Part shown: positions 7,635-16,749 of the stretch, one piece after another
How the letters are laid out: every line of letters starts with the position of its first letter
How positions within the stretch are numbered: position 1 is the stretch's first letter
Assembly (NCBI GenBank): GCA_022824225.1
Contig: JAJEAH010000068.1
Location: 1 to 64,000 of the forward strand
Length of the DNA: 64,000 nucleotides
Direction of reading: 5' to 3'
DNA from: Chloroflexota bacterium
Lineage (GTDB): Bacteria; Chloroflexota; UBA11872; VXOZ01
The notes under the pieces: model-generated
Database searches by the model: none
What the model was told of the DNA's origin: nothing
Seen by the model: only the letters and a program-made list of their open reading frames with translations
Made by a program: the position numbers and the translations under genes

Positions 7635-9824
7635 CTACCCATGCGGTTCATGCTCCAGCCACTTGTCCAGGAAGGGGAACGTCTCCTTGGCATAGATTTC
7701 GTGCTTGCCTGCGAAGACGCCCAAGACGCAGCGGTCGCCGAGGCCTAGCCGCTCGTAATGGGTGTGGAGGCGAGCAAACTCGACCTCCGCCTCTTTGTAG
7801 TAGACCGCGCGGTCCTGCGTGCCCTGTTCGATGAAGAGCGGGCGCGGGCAGATCAGGGACCCCAGGTCGGCGTCGGAAAACTCGTTGAGCTGGCCCGGAT
7901 AGTACTGGTGGTACTCGTCCGTGGTAAAGTACGCCCGGTAGTGCTCGGATTCCGTGAGGAGCTTGCGCGTGCGTTCGTTGAAGAAGGCGGAGACCGCTGC
8001 CACCTTGATGCGCGGTTCCAGCGGCGTGAGCCAGAGGGTCATGGTGCCGCCCTGCGAGAGACCGTAGAAGCCGATGCGCTCCGGATCGACTTCCGGCAGC
8101 GACTGCAGGTAGTCGATCACCTTCATTTCGCGCCAGATTTCCAGGCCCATCAGCCGCCTACCGACTACGATCGCCTTGTTGTGCAGGCGCACCCGCCGCG
8201 GCGTCGTATTAATGCAGTGGGGCGCGAAGACGACGTAGCCCCGTTCGGCCAGGCGGCGGCCGAATTGATGGTAGGCATCGTCCTGTTCGAGCAGTCCCGC
8301 CACGGCCTGCACGGCGCCGCCGAGCCCATGCTGCGTCACCACCGCGGCCCGGGGCGATGCTATGCCCTTGGGCACCAGCAAGTAGCCGAAAAGCCGCACG
8401 TCCGGCAGCATGCCGAGGGTGACGGAGTAGACCGTATGGTCGTCCCGCTCAACTACCACCCGCCGGTCGGGGGCCAGGGGCACGCGCTCATGCTCCGGCG
8501 GCAAGCCGCCCATCATGTCCAGCCAGGCCTGGCGATTCGGCGCGACAGAACGTTCATATGCCGCCGCGCTGGTGTAGTCGCGCTGCCACCGGGATTCCCG
8601 CACCTGGTAGGCTTGCTCGGCCAGCGCGTCCAAATAACTATCGTGCTGCGCGTTCGTATCATCGCGCATAGCTTGAATCGCCGCCTGGTCGACGAACACC
8701 GGCGGTGGCGGCGTGGCAGTCTCATCCACGGGCGCGGGCCGCTCGTTGGGCGGCGTGCCGTCGTTCAGCCAGCGGTCGAGAAACGCGAACGACTCCACGC
8801 CGTGGATTTCGTGCGGGCCGTCGAACTCGCCCCACTCGCAGCGCTCGCCGATGCCCAAACGCTCGTAGATATCCTTGAGCGGGTAGAATTCCTCGCGCGC
8901 GCCCTCAATGTAGTACGAACTGTCGTGATGGCCGTGCTCGATCATGACCGGGCGCGGACAGATCAGCGACGCCAGGTCGTAGTCCGAAAACTCGGTGAGG
9001 AAGTCCGGCTCAAAATATGACTGCTCACGCGTTTCGATAAAGGGCCGGTAGTGGGGCGAGGCGCGGAGCTGCTTCTTGGTGCGCTCGCTGTAGAATGCCG
9101 AGACAACGGTCGCGCGAATGCGAGGTTCCAGCGGCGGAAACCACAGCGCCATCTTGCCGCCCTGGGAGAGACCGTAGAACCCGATCCGTTCAGAATCGAC
9201 CTCAGGCAGCGTCTCCAGCAAGTCCACCGCCCGCATCTCCCGCCAAATCTCCAGGCCCATCAAGGTGCGCCCGAAGAGCAGCGCCTTGTTGTGCAGGTGC
9301 GTGCGCCATTCCACGAAGTTGATGCAGTGGGGCGCCAGCACCACGTAGCCGCGTTCCGCCAGGCGCTGACCGAACCGATGGTACGCGTCCTCTTCCTCCA
9401 CCAGACCCGCGATAGCGTGGGGCGTGCCGCCCATGCCGTGCTGGCAAATCACCGCCGGTCGCGGCGCCGCGCTGTGCTTGGGCACAAGCAGGTGGGCGAA
9501 TGAGCGAATGCCGGACAGTGTGCCGAACGTGACCGCGTAGACGGTATGGTCTGCGCGTTCGGCCAACACGTGGCGTTCCGGCGCCAGCGGCACGCGTTCG
9601 TCGGCTGTGGGCCACGTCCCCAGCATTTCGCGCCAGTGGTCGCGATTCGGCGCGACAGATTCCGCATAGGCCCGGAGGTCCGTAAAGTCGCGCTGCCACT
9701 TTGCCTCCCGCCAGGCATAGGCCTGGATCGAGAGTGAGTCCAGGTAGCGCTCCAGTTGTGCCATCTGGTCCCAGCGGACGAATTCCACGGAATTCGGCGA
9801 GGCCACATCTCCTGCTTGCGACAC
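7635..9824 (-). CDS. Tandemly duplicated alpha/beta hydrolase (two catalytic domains in one chain)
   Basis: A 729-residue protein made of two homologous alpha/beta hydrolase domains, about 1-365 and 376-729, joined by a Pro-rich linker (TPPPP). Each resembles dienelactone hydrolase/acetyl-xylan-esterase-type enzymes. Both halves keep a full catalytic triad: Ser220 in GLSQGG, Asp301 and His338 in the first, Ser590, Asp671 and His708 in the second. The spacing between equivalent residues is exactly 370 throughout, so the halves differ by substitutions without net gaps across the core. The GTG start at 9824 follows AAGAGGAG at good spacing. It lies just upstream of the membrane protein gene on the same strand, 66 bases apart. 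An ester or lactone substrate is likely but unknown. Confidence 0.88.
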   Translation of the reverse strand: MSQAGDVASPNSVEFVRWDQMAQLERYLDSLSIQAYAWREAKWQRDFTDLRAYAESVAPNRDHWREMLGTWPTADERVPLAPERHVLAERADHTVYAVTFGTLSGIRSFAHLLVPKHSAAPRPAVICQHGMGGTPHAIAGLVEEEDAYHRFGQRLAERGYVVLAPHCINFVEWRTHLHNKALLFGRTLMGLEIWREMRAVDLLETLPEVDSERIGFYGLSQGGKMALWFPPLEPRIRATVVSAFYSERTKKQLRASPHYRPFIETREQSYFEPDFLTEFSDYDLASLICPRPVMIEHGHHDSSYYIEGAREEFYPLKDIYERLGIGERCEWGEFDGPHEIHGVESFAFLDRWLNDGTPPNERPAPVDETATPPPPVFVDQAAIQAMRDDTNAQHDSYLDALAEQAYQVRESRWQRDYTSAAAYERSVAPNRQAWLDMMGGLPPEHERVPLAPDRRVVVERDDHTVYSVTLGMLPDVRLFGYLLVPKGIASPRAAVVTQHGLGGAVQAVAGLLEQDDAYHQFGRRLAERGYVVFAPHCINTTPRRVRLHNKAIVVGRRLMGLEIWREMKVIDYLQSLPEVDPERIGFYGLSQGGTMTLWLTPLEPRIKVAAVSAFFNERTRKLLTESEHYRAYFTTDEYHQYYPGQLNEFSDADLGSLICPRPLFIEQGTQDRAVYYKEAEVEFARLHTHYERLGLGDRCVLGVFAGKHEIYAKETFPFLDKWLEHEPHG

Positions 9825-10147
9825 GGCAGTTGCTCCTCTTGGTGATTACGGCGCGTAGGATTTGCGCACTCAATACACAGTTCCCCCTACCGACGCGCGA
9901 CCGCCGTAGACGGGAGGCGCGAACATTGGCGCGGGATTCAAGCCCGGGAAGACAGCACGACGGCAGTCCAGAAGCACTCAGCGGCAGCGCCGGGGACGCG
10001 GGACGTAGCAGGCCAAAGAGCGTTGCGATCGCATGGCGTCTCGGCAGCTTGCCCTGGAGTCCTACCCCGCACGCCGACGTTCACCATGGAGTATACGAAA
10101 ATGTGGCGACGGGTAGGAAACGCGTTTCACGCTAAGCGGAAACAACC
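9825..10147. other. Gene-free upstream region of the tandem hydrolase
   Basis: This stretch of 323 bases separates two minus-strand genes. It contains the hydrolase ribosome site on the minus strand at its left edge. I find no other gene, repeat or hairpin that I would defend. Confidence 0.45.
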
Positions 10148-10573
10148 TTACGAGCCGCTCCCCGCGGGGCGCAAGAAGCGCTCAATTGCCATAGCGGCAA
10201 GCTGATTGACCGTAACGCCGCGCCGTTTGGCTTCCTGTACCAGCCGCTCCATCAGCCACTCGTCGTCCAGTGTCAGGCTGCGCGGCGCTTCCGACGCAGC
10301 TCTCTGCTGCGCCGCCGCCTCGTCCTGCACGATGATTACCTGACCGGTAGACTCCGCCACGTGCCCGCGCCGGGTCTGCAAGAGTGAGCGCCACTTATCT
10401 TCGGTCAGCGGCCGTCCCCATGCCTGCTCCACCTCGGAACGCGTGATAACGAGCCGCTTGCCCTCGATGGTGAGCCAGGGGCCGTTCTGGTGCAACACCC
10501 CTCCGGTGACGTCGGCAAGTATGGCAGCCAGTTCGAGATTCGGGGCGCTCAACTGAATGGTGATACTCGCCAT
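10148..10573 (-). CDS. Hypothetical 141-residue protein
   Basis: I do not recognise the family. The N-terminal 60 residues (MASITIQLSAP..., then 'GKRLVITRSEVEQAWGRPLT') look like a small mixed alpha/beta domain. After an Ala/Gln-rich linker, residues about 100-135 (LDDEWLMERLVQEAKRRG, then VTVNQLAAMAIERFL) form two helices of the length seen in ribbon-helix-helix-type regulators, which makes DNA binding a possibility only. GAGGAG lies 9 bases before the ATG at 10573, supporting a real gene. It has no close operon partner. Confidence 0.55.
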   Translation of the reverse strand: MASITIQLSAPNLELAAILADVTGGVLHQNGPWLTIEGKRLVITRSEVEQAWGRPLTEDKWRSLLQTRRGHVAESTGQVIIVQDEAAAQQRAASEAPRSLTLDDEWLMERLVQEAKRRGVTVNQLAAMAIERFLRPAGSGS

Positions 10574-10674
10574 GGCGGTTTCTCCTCGCGCGAGGCGTTA
10601 CGTCTGAACCCAAACCCATTAGACCATAGGCAAAGTGTAAGAACAAGCGGCTTGTCCATGCTTTACCGCCTGGG

Positions 10675-10769
10675 GCACACTCGCGACGCGAGGGCACACT
10701 CGCGACGCGAGGATACACCCGTGGCGCGAAGGCACACTCTCAGCGCGAGGGCACACTCGTAGCGCGGCA
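10675..10769. repeat. 19-bp tandem repeat, about five copies
   Basis: The unit 'gcacactcgcgacgcgagg' recurs at 10675, 10694, 10713 (diverged), 10732 and 10751. It sits in the 488-base gene-free stretch between a minus-strand unknown gene and the plus-strand oxidoreductase. Nothing else in 10574-11061 is recognisable. Confidence 0.8.
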
Positions 10770-11061
10770 GGGCGCGCCTTGACCGTACGCCGTGCGGTCA
10801 GTTACGCTCAGTGCCGGAACGCGGCGCGTGCCCACTGCCGTTACTGCCGTCGGCTGCTACCGTCGTCTGCAATCGTTATCGCTGTCCCGGCGGTCGCGCA
10901 TGGGCGCCTCCTGAGAGTGCACTAACCGTCTCCGCCGCGCCGTGGCGCGGCGGCCGCCACTGAAATCGAGCACCGCGAAATACAACATTGCCGGCAGGAA
11001 TCCCCGCGCGGCGGCGCACGATCCGGGCGCGCCAGACGCCGGCTGACGAAAGGCATAGCCT

Positions 11062-12195
11062 GTGCAAGACATCAACGTTGCCCTGATCGGCCATCGCTTC
11101 ATGGGCAAAGCGCATACCCACGCCTACCGAGACGTGAATCTCTTCTTCCCGTCGGTGCCCTATCGGCCCCGGCTCAAAGTGATTGCCGGACGCGACGCCG
11201 CCGCCGTGCAGGAAGCCGCAGACCAACTGGGGTGGGAGGAGGCGTCGACAAGCTGGGAAGAGACCGTCGCCCGCGACGACATCGACCTCGTGGACGTCGT
11301 CACGCCGAACTATCTTCACGCCGACGTGGCCATTGCCGCCGCGGAAGCGGGCAAACACGTCATCTGCGAAAAGCCGCTGGCCGTGAGCGTACCCGAAGCG
11401 CAGGCCATGGTCGCCGCCGTGGCTAAGGCGGGGGTGCGCAACACCATTTGCTTTCACTTCCGCCGCTATCCGGCCATCCGCTTGGCCAAGCAACTGATCG
11501 AGGACGGCGAACTCGGCGACATCTATCACTTCCGGGGCTGGTTTCTGGCCGAACGCTTCGCCGATCCCGCGACGCCGCTCGGCTGGCGCATGCAACAGGA
11601 GTACGCCGGCTTTGGCGTCTTTGGCGATCTCGGGTCCCACGTGCTCGACATGGCGCGGCACCTCCTGGGCGACGTGTCCAGCGTCTGCGGCAATTTTGCT
11701 ACCTACATCAAAGAACGGCCCACGCCCGAGGGCGGCACCGGCGCGGTGAACGTGGACGACTGCGCGCAGGTGCTCATGCAGTTCGCCAACGGCGCACAGG
11801 GCATCGTGGAAGTGACGAAACTGGCGCGGGGCAACAAGAACAATTTTGGCTTCGAGGTCAACGGCAGCAAGGGCTCCGTGCGCTTCTACTTCGAGCGCAT
11901 GAACGAGTTGCAGTACTACGCCGGCGACGATCCCGGCCCGTTGACGGGGTTCCGCACCATTCACGCCTCGGACTCGGTCCAGCACGATTACATGCACGGC
12001 TACTGGCCTGCCGCCGCCCATAGCATCGGCTATGGCGAGGCCTTCATCCACATCGTGAAAGACTACCTGGAAGCGCTCCACAGCGGCGTGCCGATGAGTC
12101 CCGACTTCGTGGACGGCCTGCGCGTGCAGGAACTCATGGCAGCAGTGGGCGAATCGGTACAATCGCACGGCTGGGTGGACGTAGCCCCCGGCTGA
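11062..12195 (+). CDS. Gfo/Idh/MocA-family oxidoreductase
   Basis: A 377-residue NAD(P)-dependent sugar or cyclitol dehydrogenase-type protein. The Rossmann N-terminus reads INVALIGHRFMGKAHTHAYRD. The hallmark EKP motif (CEKPLAVS) follows 'ADVAIAAAEAGKHVI', and the C-terminal domain contains the family pattern 'GFGVFGDLGSHVLDMARHLLG', with the Asp/His pair used in catalysis. The nucleotide loop reads GHRFMG rather than the common GxGxxG, so cofactor binding may be slightly altered. The GTG start at 11062 gives a normal-length N-terminus. A related but distinct family member lies at 52740-53906. The substrate is unknown. Confidence 0.9.
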   Translation: MQDINVALIGHRFMGKAHTHAYRDVNLFFPSVPYRPRLKVIAGRDAAAVQEAADQLGWEEASTSWEETVARDDIDLVDVVTPNYLHADVAIAAAEAGKHVICEKPLAVSVPEAQAMVAAVAKAGVRNTICFHFRRYPAIRLAKQLIEDGELGDIYHFRGWFLAERFADPATPLGWRMQQEYAGFGVFGDLGSHVLDMARHLLGDVSSVCGNFATYIKERPTPEGGTGAVNVDDCAQVLMQFANGAQGIVEVTKLARGNKNNFGFEVNGSKGSVRFYFERMNELQYYAGDDPGPLTGFRTIHASDSVQHDYMHGYWPAAAHSIGYGEAFIHIVKDYLEALHSGVPMSPDFVDGLRVQELMAAVGESVQSHGWVDVAPG

Positions 12196-12264
12196 TCGGG
12201 AGCCTAAGTCTTGCGCGGCCAGCCTTGGAGCCTGTATACAATCCTATTGGGGAAAGCCTGCCAT

Positions 12265-12990
12265 TCCGTTCGCGCTTAGCCTGTCGAAGCGCTACCGCTC
12301 ATTCTTAGTCCGACAGACCTTGCCTGAGCTTGGCGAAGCGCTCACCTCGCATAGCTCTGTCCGTTCGCGCATAGCCCAATCAAAGTAGGGCGCGGGCCCT
12401 TGGGCAACTTCACCGCCCAGTCCGTTCGCGCACAGCCCAATCCGTTCGCACTTTCCCCTTTCCGTTGACGCCTTCCCAAAATCCGTTCGCGCTGAGCCTG
12501 TCGAAGCGCTACCGCTCATTCTTGATCCGACAGACATTGCCTGAGCTTGGCGAAGCGCTCACCACGCATAGCCCAGTCCGTTCGCGCACAGCCCAATCCG
12601 TTCGCACTTTCCCCTTTCCGTTGACGCCTTCCCCAAATCCGTTCGCGCTCTCCCCAATCCGTTCGCGCTCTCCCCAATCCGTTCGCGCCTACCCCAAATC
12701 CGTTCGCGCTGAGCCTGTCGAAGCGCTACCCCTCACTCTTGATCCGACAGACCTTGCCTGAGCTTGGCGAAGCGCTCACCACGCCCAGCCCAATCAGTTC
12801 GCGCACAGCCCAATCATGCCGAGCGCCTTGGAAACTTCGTCCCAATTAGCCCAATCCGTTCCCACTCTCCCCTTTCTGTTCACGCCTTCCCCAAATCCGT
12901 TCGCGCTGAGCCTGTCGAAGCGCTACCGCTCACTCTTAACCCGGCAGGCCTATACTGAGCCTAGAGAAGCGCTCAGCACGCACGGCCTCA
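12265..12990. repeat. About 217-bp imperfect tandem repeat, four copies, full of ccgttcgcgc units
   Basis: The landmark 'cctgtcgaagcgctacc' occurs at 12280, 12497, 12714 and 12911, a spacing of 217, 217 and 197 bases. Between landmarks, short phrases such as 'aatccgttcgcgc', 'cctttccgttgacgccttcc' and 'gcctgagcttggcgaagcgc' recur many times. No coding region is supported across the 909-base gap 12196-13104, where the frames read through repeats only. Confidence 0.82.
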
Positions 12991-13104
12991 ATTCACCACC
13001 GCGTCCTCCCCCTACCGCTCAGAACGATTCCGGCGCGGCATGGTACCCTAGCGAGTACTGCATCTGCGGAGCTAGCGGCACTCGCATCTTGGAAAGGCGG
13101 CAGC

Positions 13105-13953
13105 ATGTACACCAGGTCTTACGACGGCACGAATAAGAAGGTCTTCTGGCAGGAAATGTGGCGGCACGAGCTCTATGAGGCCCTGAAACACGATCCGGTC
13201 GTGATCATCCCCGTGGGCTCCATCGAGCAGCACGGCCCCCACAGCCCGACCGACATCGACATCAGCATTCCGTATTACCTCGCCGCCGAGGCCGCCACCC
13301 AGGTGGACGACTACCCCATCATCGTAGCGCCGCCGGTGTGGACGGGCTTCACCCACTTCAACATGGGTCATATTGGGACGATTACAGTCACGCTGGAAAC
13401 CTACATCGCCGTGCTGTGCGACGTCTGCCGCAGCATCAAGGCGAACGGATTCGAGCGCATCATCATGCTCAACGGCCACGGCGGCAACGTCGCGCCAACA
13501 CAGTCGATTTCCGTCAAGCTCGCCCAAGAAGACATCTGGGCGCTGCATATTTCTTACTTTCACATGGTGGACGACGAGCTCAGAGAGTGGGGCGACAGCG
13601 ACGACAGCATCGGCCATGGCGGTGAGTGGGAGACCTCGCTGCAGCTCCATCTGCGCGGCCACATGGTGGACCTAGATAAGCGCACACCCGACGGCCTCGC
13701 GCCGTGGTTTCGCGATCCGGTGGTGGGAAAGTTCGCCAAGTGGCCGGAACGCCGCCGCGAAGCCGATGAGGGCGTGATGGGCGATCCGTTCGTGGCCAGC
13801 GCCGAAAAAGGCGAGCGTATCTTCAACCTGGCCGTGGAGCGCCTCATCCTGGCCTGCAACGAACTGCACAACTATCCGGTGCGGGGCTACTTCGAACGCG
13901 GCAGCGACGCCACGCTCGGCCCGCTTTCGCCGGACGCCACGCCGCCGCGCTAG
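13105..13953 (+). CDS. Creatininase-family amidohydrolase
   Basis: A 282-residue enzyme of the creatinine amidohydrolase fold, which hydrolyses cyclic or linear amides with two metal ions. Metal-binding segments are all present: PVGSIEQHGPHSPTDID (Glu, His, Asp), NGHGGN (His) and GHGGEWETS (Glu). Length is in the usual range. AAAGGCGG lies just before the ATG. The next gene, a SelA-like PLP enzyme, begins 35 bases after this stop, so they are probably cotranscribed. Such pairs suggest breakdown of a nitrogen-containing sugar acid or amide; creatinine itself need not be the substrate. Confidence 0.88.
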   Translation: MYTRSYDGTNKKVFWQEMWRHELYEALKHDPVVIIPVGSIEQHGPHSPTDIDISIPYYLAAEAATQVDDYPIIVAPPVWTGFTHFNMGHIGTITVTLETYIAVLCDVCRSIKANGFERIIMLNGHGGNVAPTQSISVKLAQEDIWALHISYFHMVDDELREWGDSDDSIGHGGEWETSLQLHLRGHMVDLDKRTPDGLAPWFRDPVVGKFAKWPERRREADEGVMGDPFVASAEKGERIFNLAVERLILACNELHNYPVRGYFERGSDATLGPLSPDATPPR

Positions 13954-13988
13954 TCTGACAATCCATAGAAATAGAGAAGGAACAAACC

Positions 13989-15185
13989 GTGGGAGACTTC
14001 TATCAGGATCTCGGCGTAAAGCGCGTCATCAATGCCGCAGGCACACTCACCCGGCTCGGCGGCACGCCCATGGACGACGACGTGTTGGACGCCATGCGCG
14101 AAGCCGCGCAATGGAGCGTGCGCATCGAGGAACTGCAACAGGCGGCGGGTGACTACCTGGCGTCAGTCACCGGCGCCGAAGCGGGCTACGTCACGGCCGG
14201 CGCGGCGGCGGGCCTGCTGGTCGGCACGGCGGCTTGCATCGCCGGTCTGGATATTCACAAGATGCATCTCTTGCCCGACACGGAGAACATTCCCAACGAG
14301 GTCATCATCCAGCGGCTCCACCGCAATGCCTACGACCACGCGCTGCGCACGGCCGGCGCGAAATTCGTCGAGGTCGGCCACATCGGGCATCCCACCGGCG
14401 GCTACACCGAACCGTGGCACATCGAGACCGCCATCAATGAACGCACGGTGGCCGTGCACTGGGTCGCGATGCCGGTGGAAGGCGCCGTGAGCCTGGAAGA
14501 TACCGTGGCCGTGGCGCACAAACACAACGTGCCCGTCATCGTGGACGCCGCCGGGGGCCTGCCGCCCGCCGAAAACCTGCGCGGCCTGATCGCCACCGGC
14601 GCCGATCTCGTCTCGTTTTCCGGCGGCAAAGCAATCCAAGGCCCCCAAGCTTCCGGCATCCTGGTCGGACGCCGCGACCTGATCCAGTCAGTGGCGCTGC
14701 AGCACCAGGACATGGACGTCATGGCGGCCACCTGGACCCTGCGCGAGGAACTGCTGGGCAGCGGCCTCCTGCTCGGTCCGCCGCTGCAAGGCATCGGGCG
14801 GCCCATGAAAGTGGGCAAGGAAGAGATTGCGGGTCTGCTGGCAGCAGTTAAGAAATACGTGAATCGCGACCATGCCGCCGCGCGGCAGGAGTGGGTGCGC
14901 CGCCTGGACGCAATCGCCGCCGAACTCGACGCGGTTGCGGGCGTTGCGACCGCGGTAGCCGGACGCGACGGCGCCGGCTATCCGACGCTGCGCGTTACGC
15001 TTGACGAAGCGGCGCTCGGCGTGACGGCTATCGACCTGGTCAATCGCTTGTTCGACGACAATCCGGCCATTGCCGTCAGCCAGTACGGCTCCCAGGAAGG
15101 CAGCGTCTCCATCAATCCGCTCAACCTGGACGGCGACAAGCCGCAACTGGTGGCGGCACGCATCCGCGCCATCGTCTCGCCGTAG
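13989..15185 (+). CDS. SelA-like / class V aminotransferase-fold PLP enzyme
   Basis: A 398-residue fold-type I PLP enzyme related to the SelA/D-glucosaminate-6-phosphate ammonia-lyase (DgaE) group. The N-terminus 'DLGVKRVINAAGTLTRLGG' is typical of that group. The PLP-binding Asp is in 'VPVIVDAAGGLPP', and the Schiff-base Lys is in 'LVSFSGGKAIQGPQASG'. A GTG start at 13989 follows 'agaagg'. It is the second gene of a probable two-gene operon with the creatininase-like enzyme. An elimination or deamination reaction on an amino sugar acid fits the nearby KDG kinase and KDPG aldolase, but this is inference. Confidence 0.82.
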   Translation: MGDFYQDLGVKRVINAAGTLTRLGGTPMDDDVLDAMREAAQWSVRIEELQQAAGDYLASVTGAEAGYVTAGAAAGLLVGTAACIAGLDIHKMHLLPDTENIPNEVIIQRLHRNAYDHALRTAGAKFVEVGHIGHPTGGYTEPWHIETAINERTVAVHWVAMPVEGAVSLEDTVAVAHKHNVPVIVDAAGGLPPAENLRGLIATGADLVSFSGGKAIQGPQASGILVGRRDLIQSVALQHQDMDVMAATWTLREELLGSGLLLGPPLQGIGRPMKVGKEEIAGLLAAVKKYVNRDHAAARQEWVRRLDAIAAELDAVAGVATAVAGRDGAGYPTLRVTLDEAALGVTAIDLVNRLFDDNPAIAVSQYGSQEGSVSINPLNLDGDKPQLVAARIRAIVSP

Positions 15186-15510
15186 CCCATCCGTCATTCC
15201 GAACGCAGTGAGGAATCTAGCATCCTTTGGTCTACGAACCTGAAACCCGGACTAGATTAGTCTTCCCTTGCCAAGCTAAACTTGATCCTCGCTAACAACC
15301 CGTAGCGCGGGGGCTTGTCTCCCGCTTCCTGGCGCAAGTAGCACTCACCTTCTTGGGTAAGGTGCTTAGAAAAGCACGTATCACGCATCAAGGGCGTGCT
15401 TGGGGTTGTTTGATGCAAGCCAGTAATGGTCAAACACTTCTCCTAAGCAGGAAGCTCGAAAACGTGAGGCTGTGGGTACACTCGTGAACTCAGTAGAGGG
15501 CCCGTAACCC
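15186..15510. other. Gene-free stretch with a half-site of the gtcattccgaa repeat
   Basis: Bases 15190-15222 hold 'gtcattccgaacgcagtgag' followed by 'gaatctag', one arm of the palindromic repeat family seen elsewhere. Around 15372-15402 the words 'aagcacg' and 'cgtgctt' could form a small hairpin. No gene is visible. Confidence 0.55.
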
Positions 15511-16170
15511 ATGCGACTCCGTGACTTTGGCGCAGACGGCCAACGCTTTGCCGGTATCGTAGGCTTGCGCCGCAACAAGCTGCTCTTCACGGCCCCTGAC
15601 CCAAGCTACGCGCAAGCAGCGGAGGATGGCGCGCGCGTCCTTCCTCTGTGGGGCATTGGCGGCATGTGCGACGCGGGCGAGTCGTGGCAAGACGCCGCTC
15701 AGCGCCATGGCGCGGCCGAGACCGGCTGCGAAGTGCGGCTCTTTGCCAGCCGCGAGACCTACTATCTCAACGTGAAGAGCGACATCTTCGCTATTGACGT
15801 AGACGACGTTCCGGCGCCCGCCCTGCTCTACGCCGCCGCCTACCGGCCGCCGGACAACCCTTACGGCGACCTGCAAACCGTCTACGGCGTGGAGTATTTC
15901 GCCCACGTGCGGGGCACGCCGCAACCGGCCCCCGGAGCGGCGGCGCTCATCGCCCTCGGTCAGCCGTTGCTCGTGGCGGCATCCCAGCAGCAACTCACCT
16001 TGGACCACCTGCTGCAAGCGGGAGCGGAACTCTTCCCAAACCCCGTCGGCCCGGCGCTTGATCCTACGCTCACCATCGTCCCCATGGGCACCCCCCACTT
16101 CATGCTGCAGGTGCTCGATGCCGGACATTGGTGGCAGACACTTTCCCTGGCCGACCTGCCGTTGCTCTAA
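15511..16170 (+). CDS. Nudix-fold protein with a degenerate Nudix box
   Basis: A 219-residue protein. Residues 51-73 align with the Nudix box pattern: the Gly, the first Glu (GMCDAGE) and the Arg are kept, but the following Glu is His, and of the Glu pair only the second survives (RHGAAETGC). The surrounding strands ('NKLLFTAPDP', 'VLPLWGIGG') match a Nudix fold. Loss of these metal ligands argues for weak or no pyrophosphohydrolase activity, or for a sensor role. The C-terminal half ('TLTIVPMGTPHFMLQV') is unfamiliar. It appears monocistronic. Confidence 0.6.
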   Translation: MRLRDFGADGQRFAGIVGLRRNKLLFTAPDPSYAQAAEDGARVLPLWGIGGMCDAGESWQDAAQRHGAAETGCEVRLFASRETYYLNVKSDIFAIDVDDVPAPALLYAAAYRPPDNPYGDLQTVYGVEYFAHVRGTPQPAPGAAALIALGQPLLVAASQQQLTLDHLLQAGAELFPNPVGPALDPTLTIVPMGTPHFMLQVLDAGHWWQTLSLADLPLL

Positions 16171-16524
16171 GAGTGCCTGCTAAGTCAGCACGAATTGCTC
16201 GTGCTAAGTCGGCTTCACCAAGTCCCTGGTGACGTGTGAACGGTTCTGGATTGGGGGGAGACCTCATCCGTTCGCCCCCGCTATCCAATACGGCGCTGAC
16301 TCTGAGCGTGTCGAGGGATGAACGGATGGAGTATCGACAGCATCTTGGCATACACCTATTACCCATCCCGCTTGCCGTCCCAAGAATTCGCTCGACACTG
16401 CGGACGGGGGAGATTTGGGCTTATATGCTAAGGTTGGAAAGAGAGATGGAAGACTATTACGGGATGGCAGAAAGAAGCGATAGCGGTGGTTGCCCACGAA
16501 CTCGGAAGGAGAAGATGATCGATC
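16171..16524. other. Gene-free stretch before the HicB/HicA pair
   Basis: It contains one copy of the 'ctgagc(g/c)tgtcgagggatgaacgg' repeat at about 16299-16326, related to the sequence that forms the 3' end of the sigma factor gene at 42535-42583. AAGGAG at 16505-16510 precedes the next gene. No other feature is visible. Confidence 0.5.
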
Positions 16525-16749
16525 ATGACCGACGTCATTTCCGAGATTATATTTGAGGTTAGCGAGGACGAGATAGACGGCGGCTACTCGGCGAGCGCGT
16601 TGGGGTATGGTATCCACACCGCTGGCGAAACGATTGAGGACCTCCGTCACAATGTCAAAGAAGCCGTAGACTGCTACTTCGACGCGAGCATGAAGCGACC
16701 CGGCTTGATACGTCTTCACTTCGTCCGCGACGAAGTCCTTGCCCTATGA
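16525..16749 (+). CDS. HicB-like antitoxin
   Basis: A 74-residue protein with the HicB N-terminal domain pattern 'EDEIDGGYSASALGYGIHTAGETIEDLRHNVKEAVDCYF', a partly degraded RNase-H-like fold that binds and blocks HicA. It has no long C-terminal DNA-binding domain, as in short HicB proteins. Its stop codon overlaps the start of the next gene in an ATGA arrangement, so the two are translationally coupled. Here the antitoxin gene comes first, while many hic loci have the toxin first. Confidence 0.82.
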   Translation: MTDVISEIIFEVSEDEIDGGYSASALGYGIHTAGETIEDLRHNVKEAVDCYFDASMKRPGLIRLHFVRDEVLAL

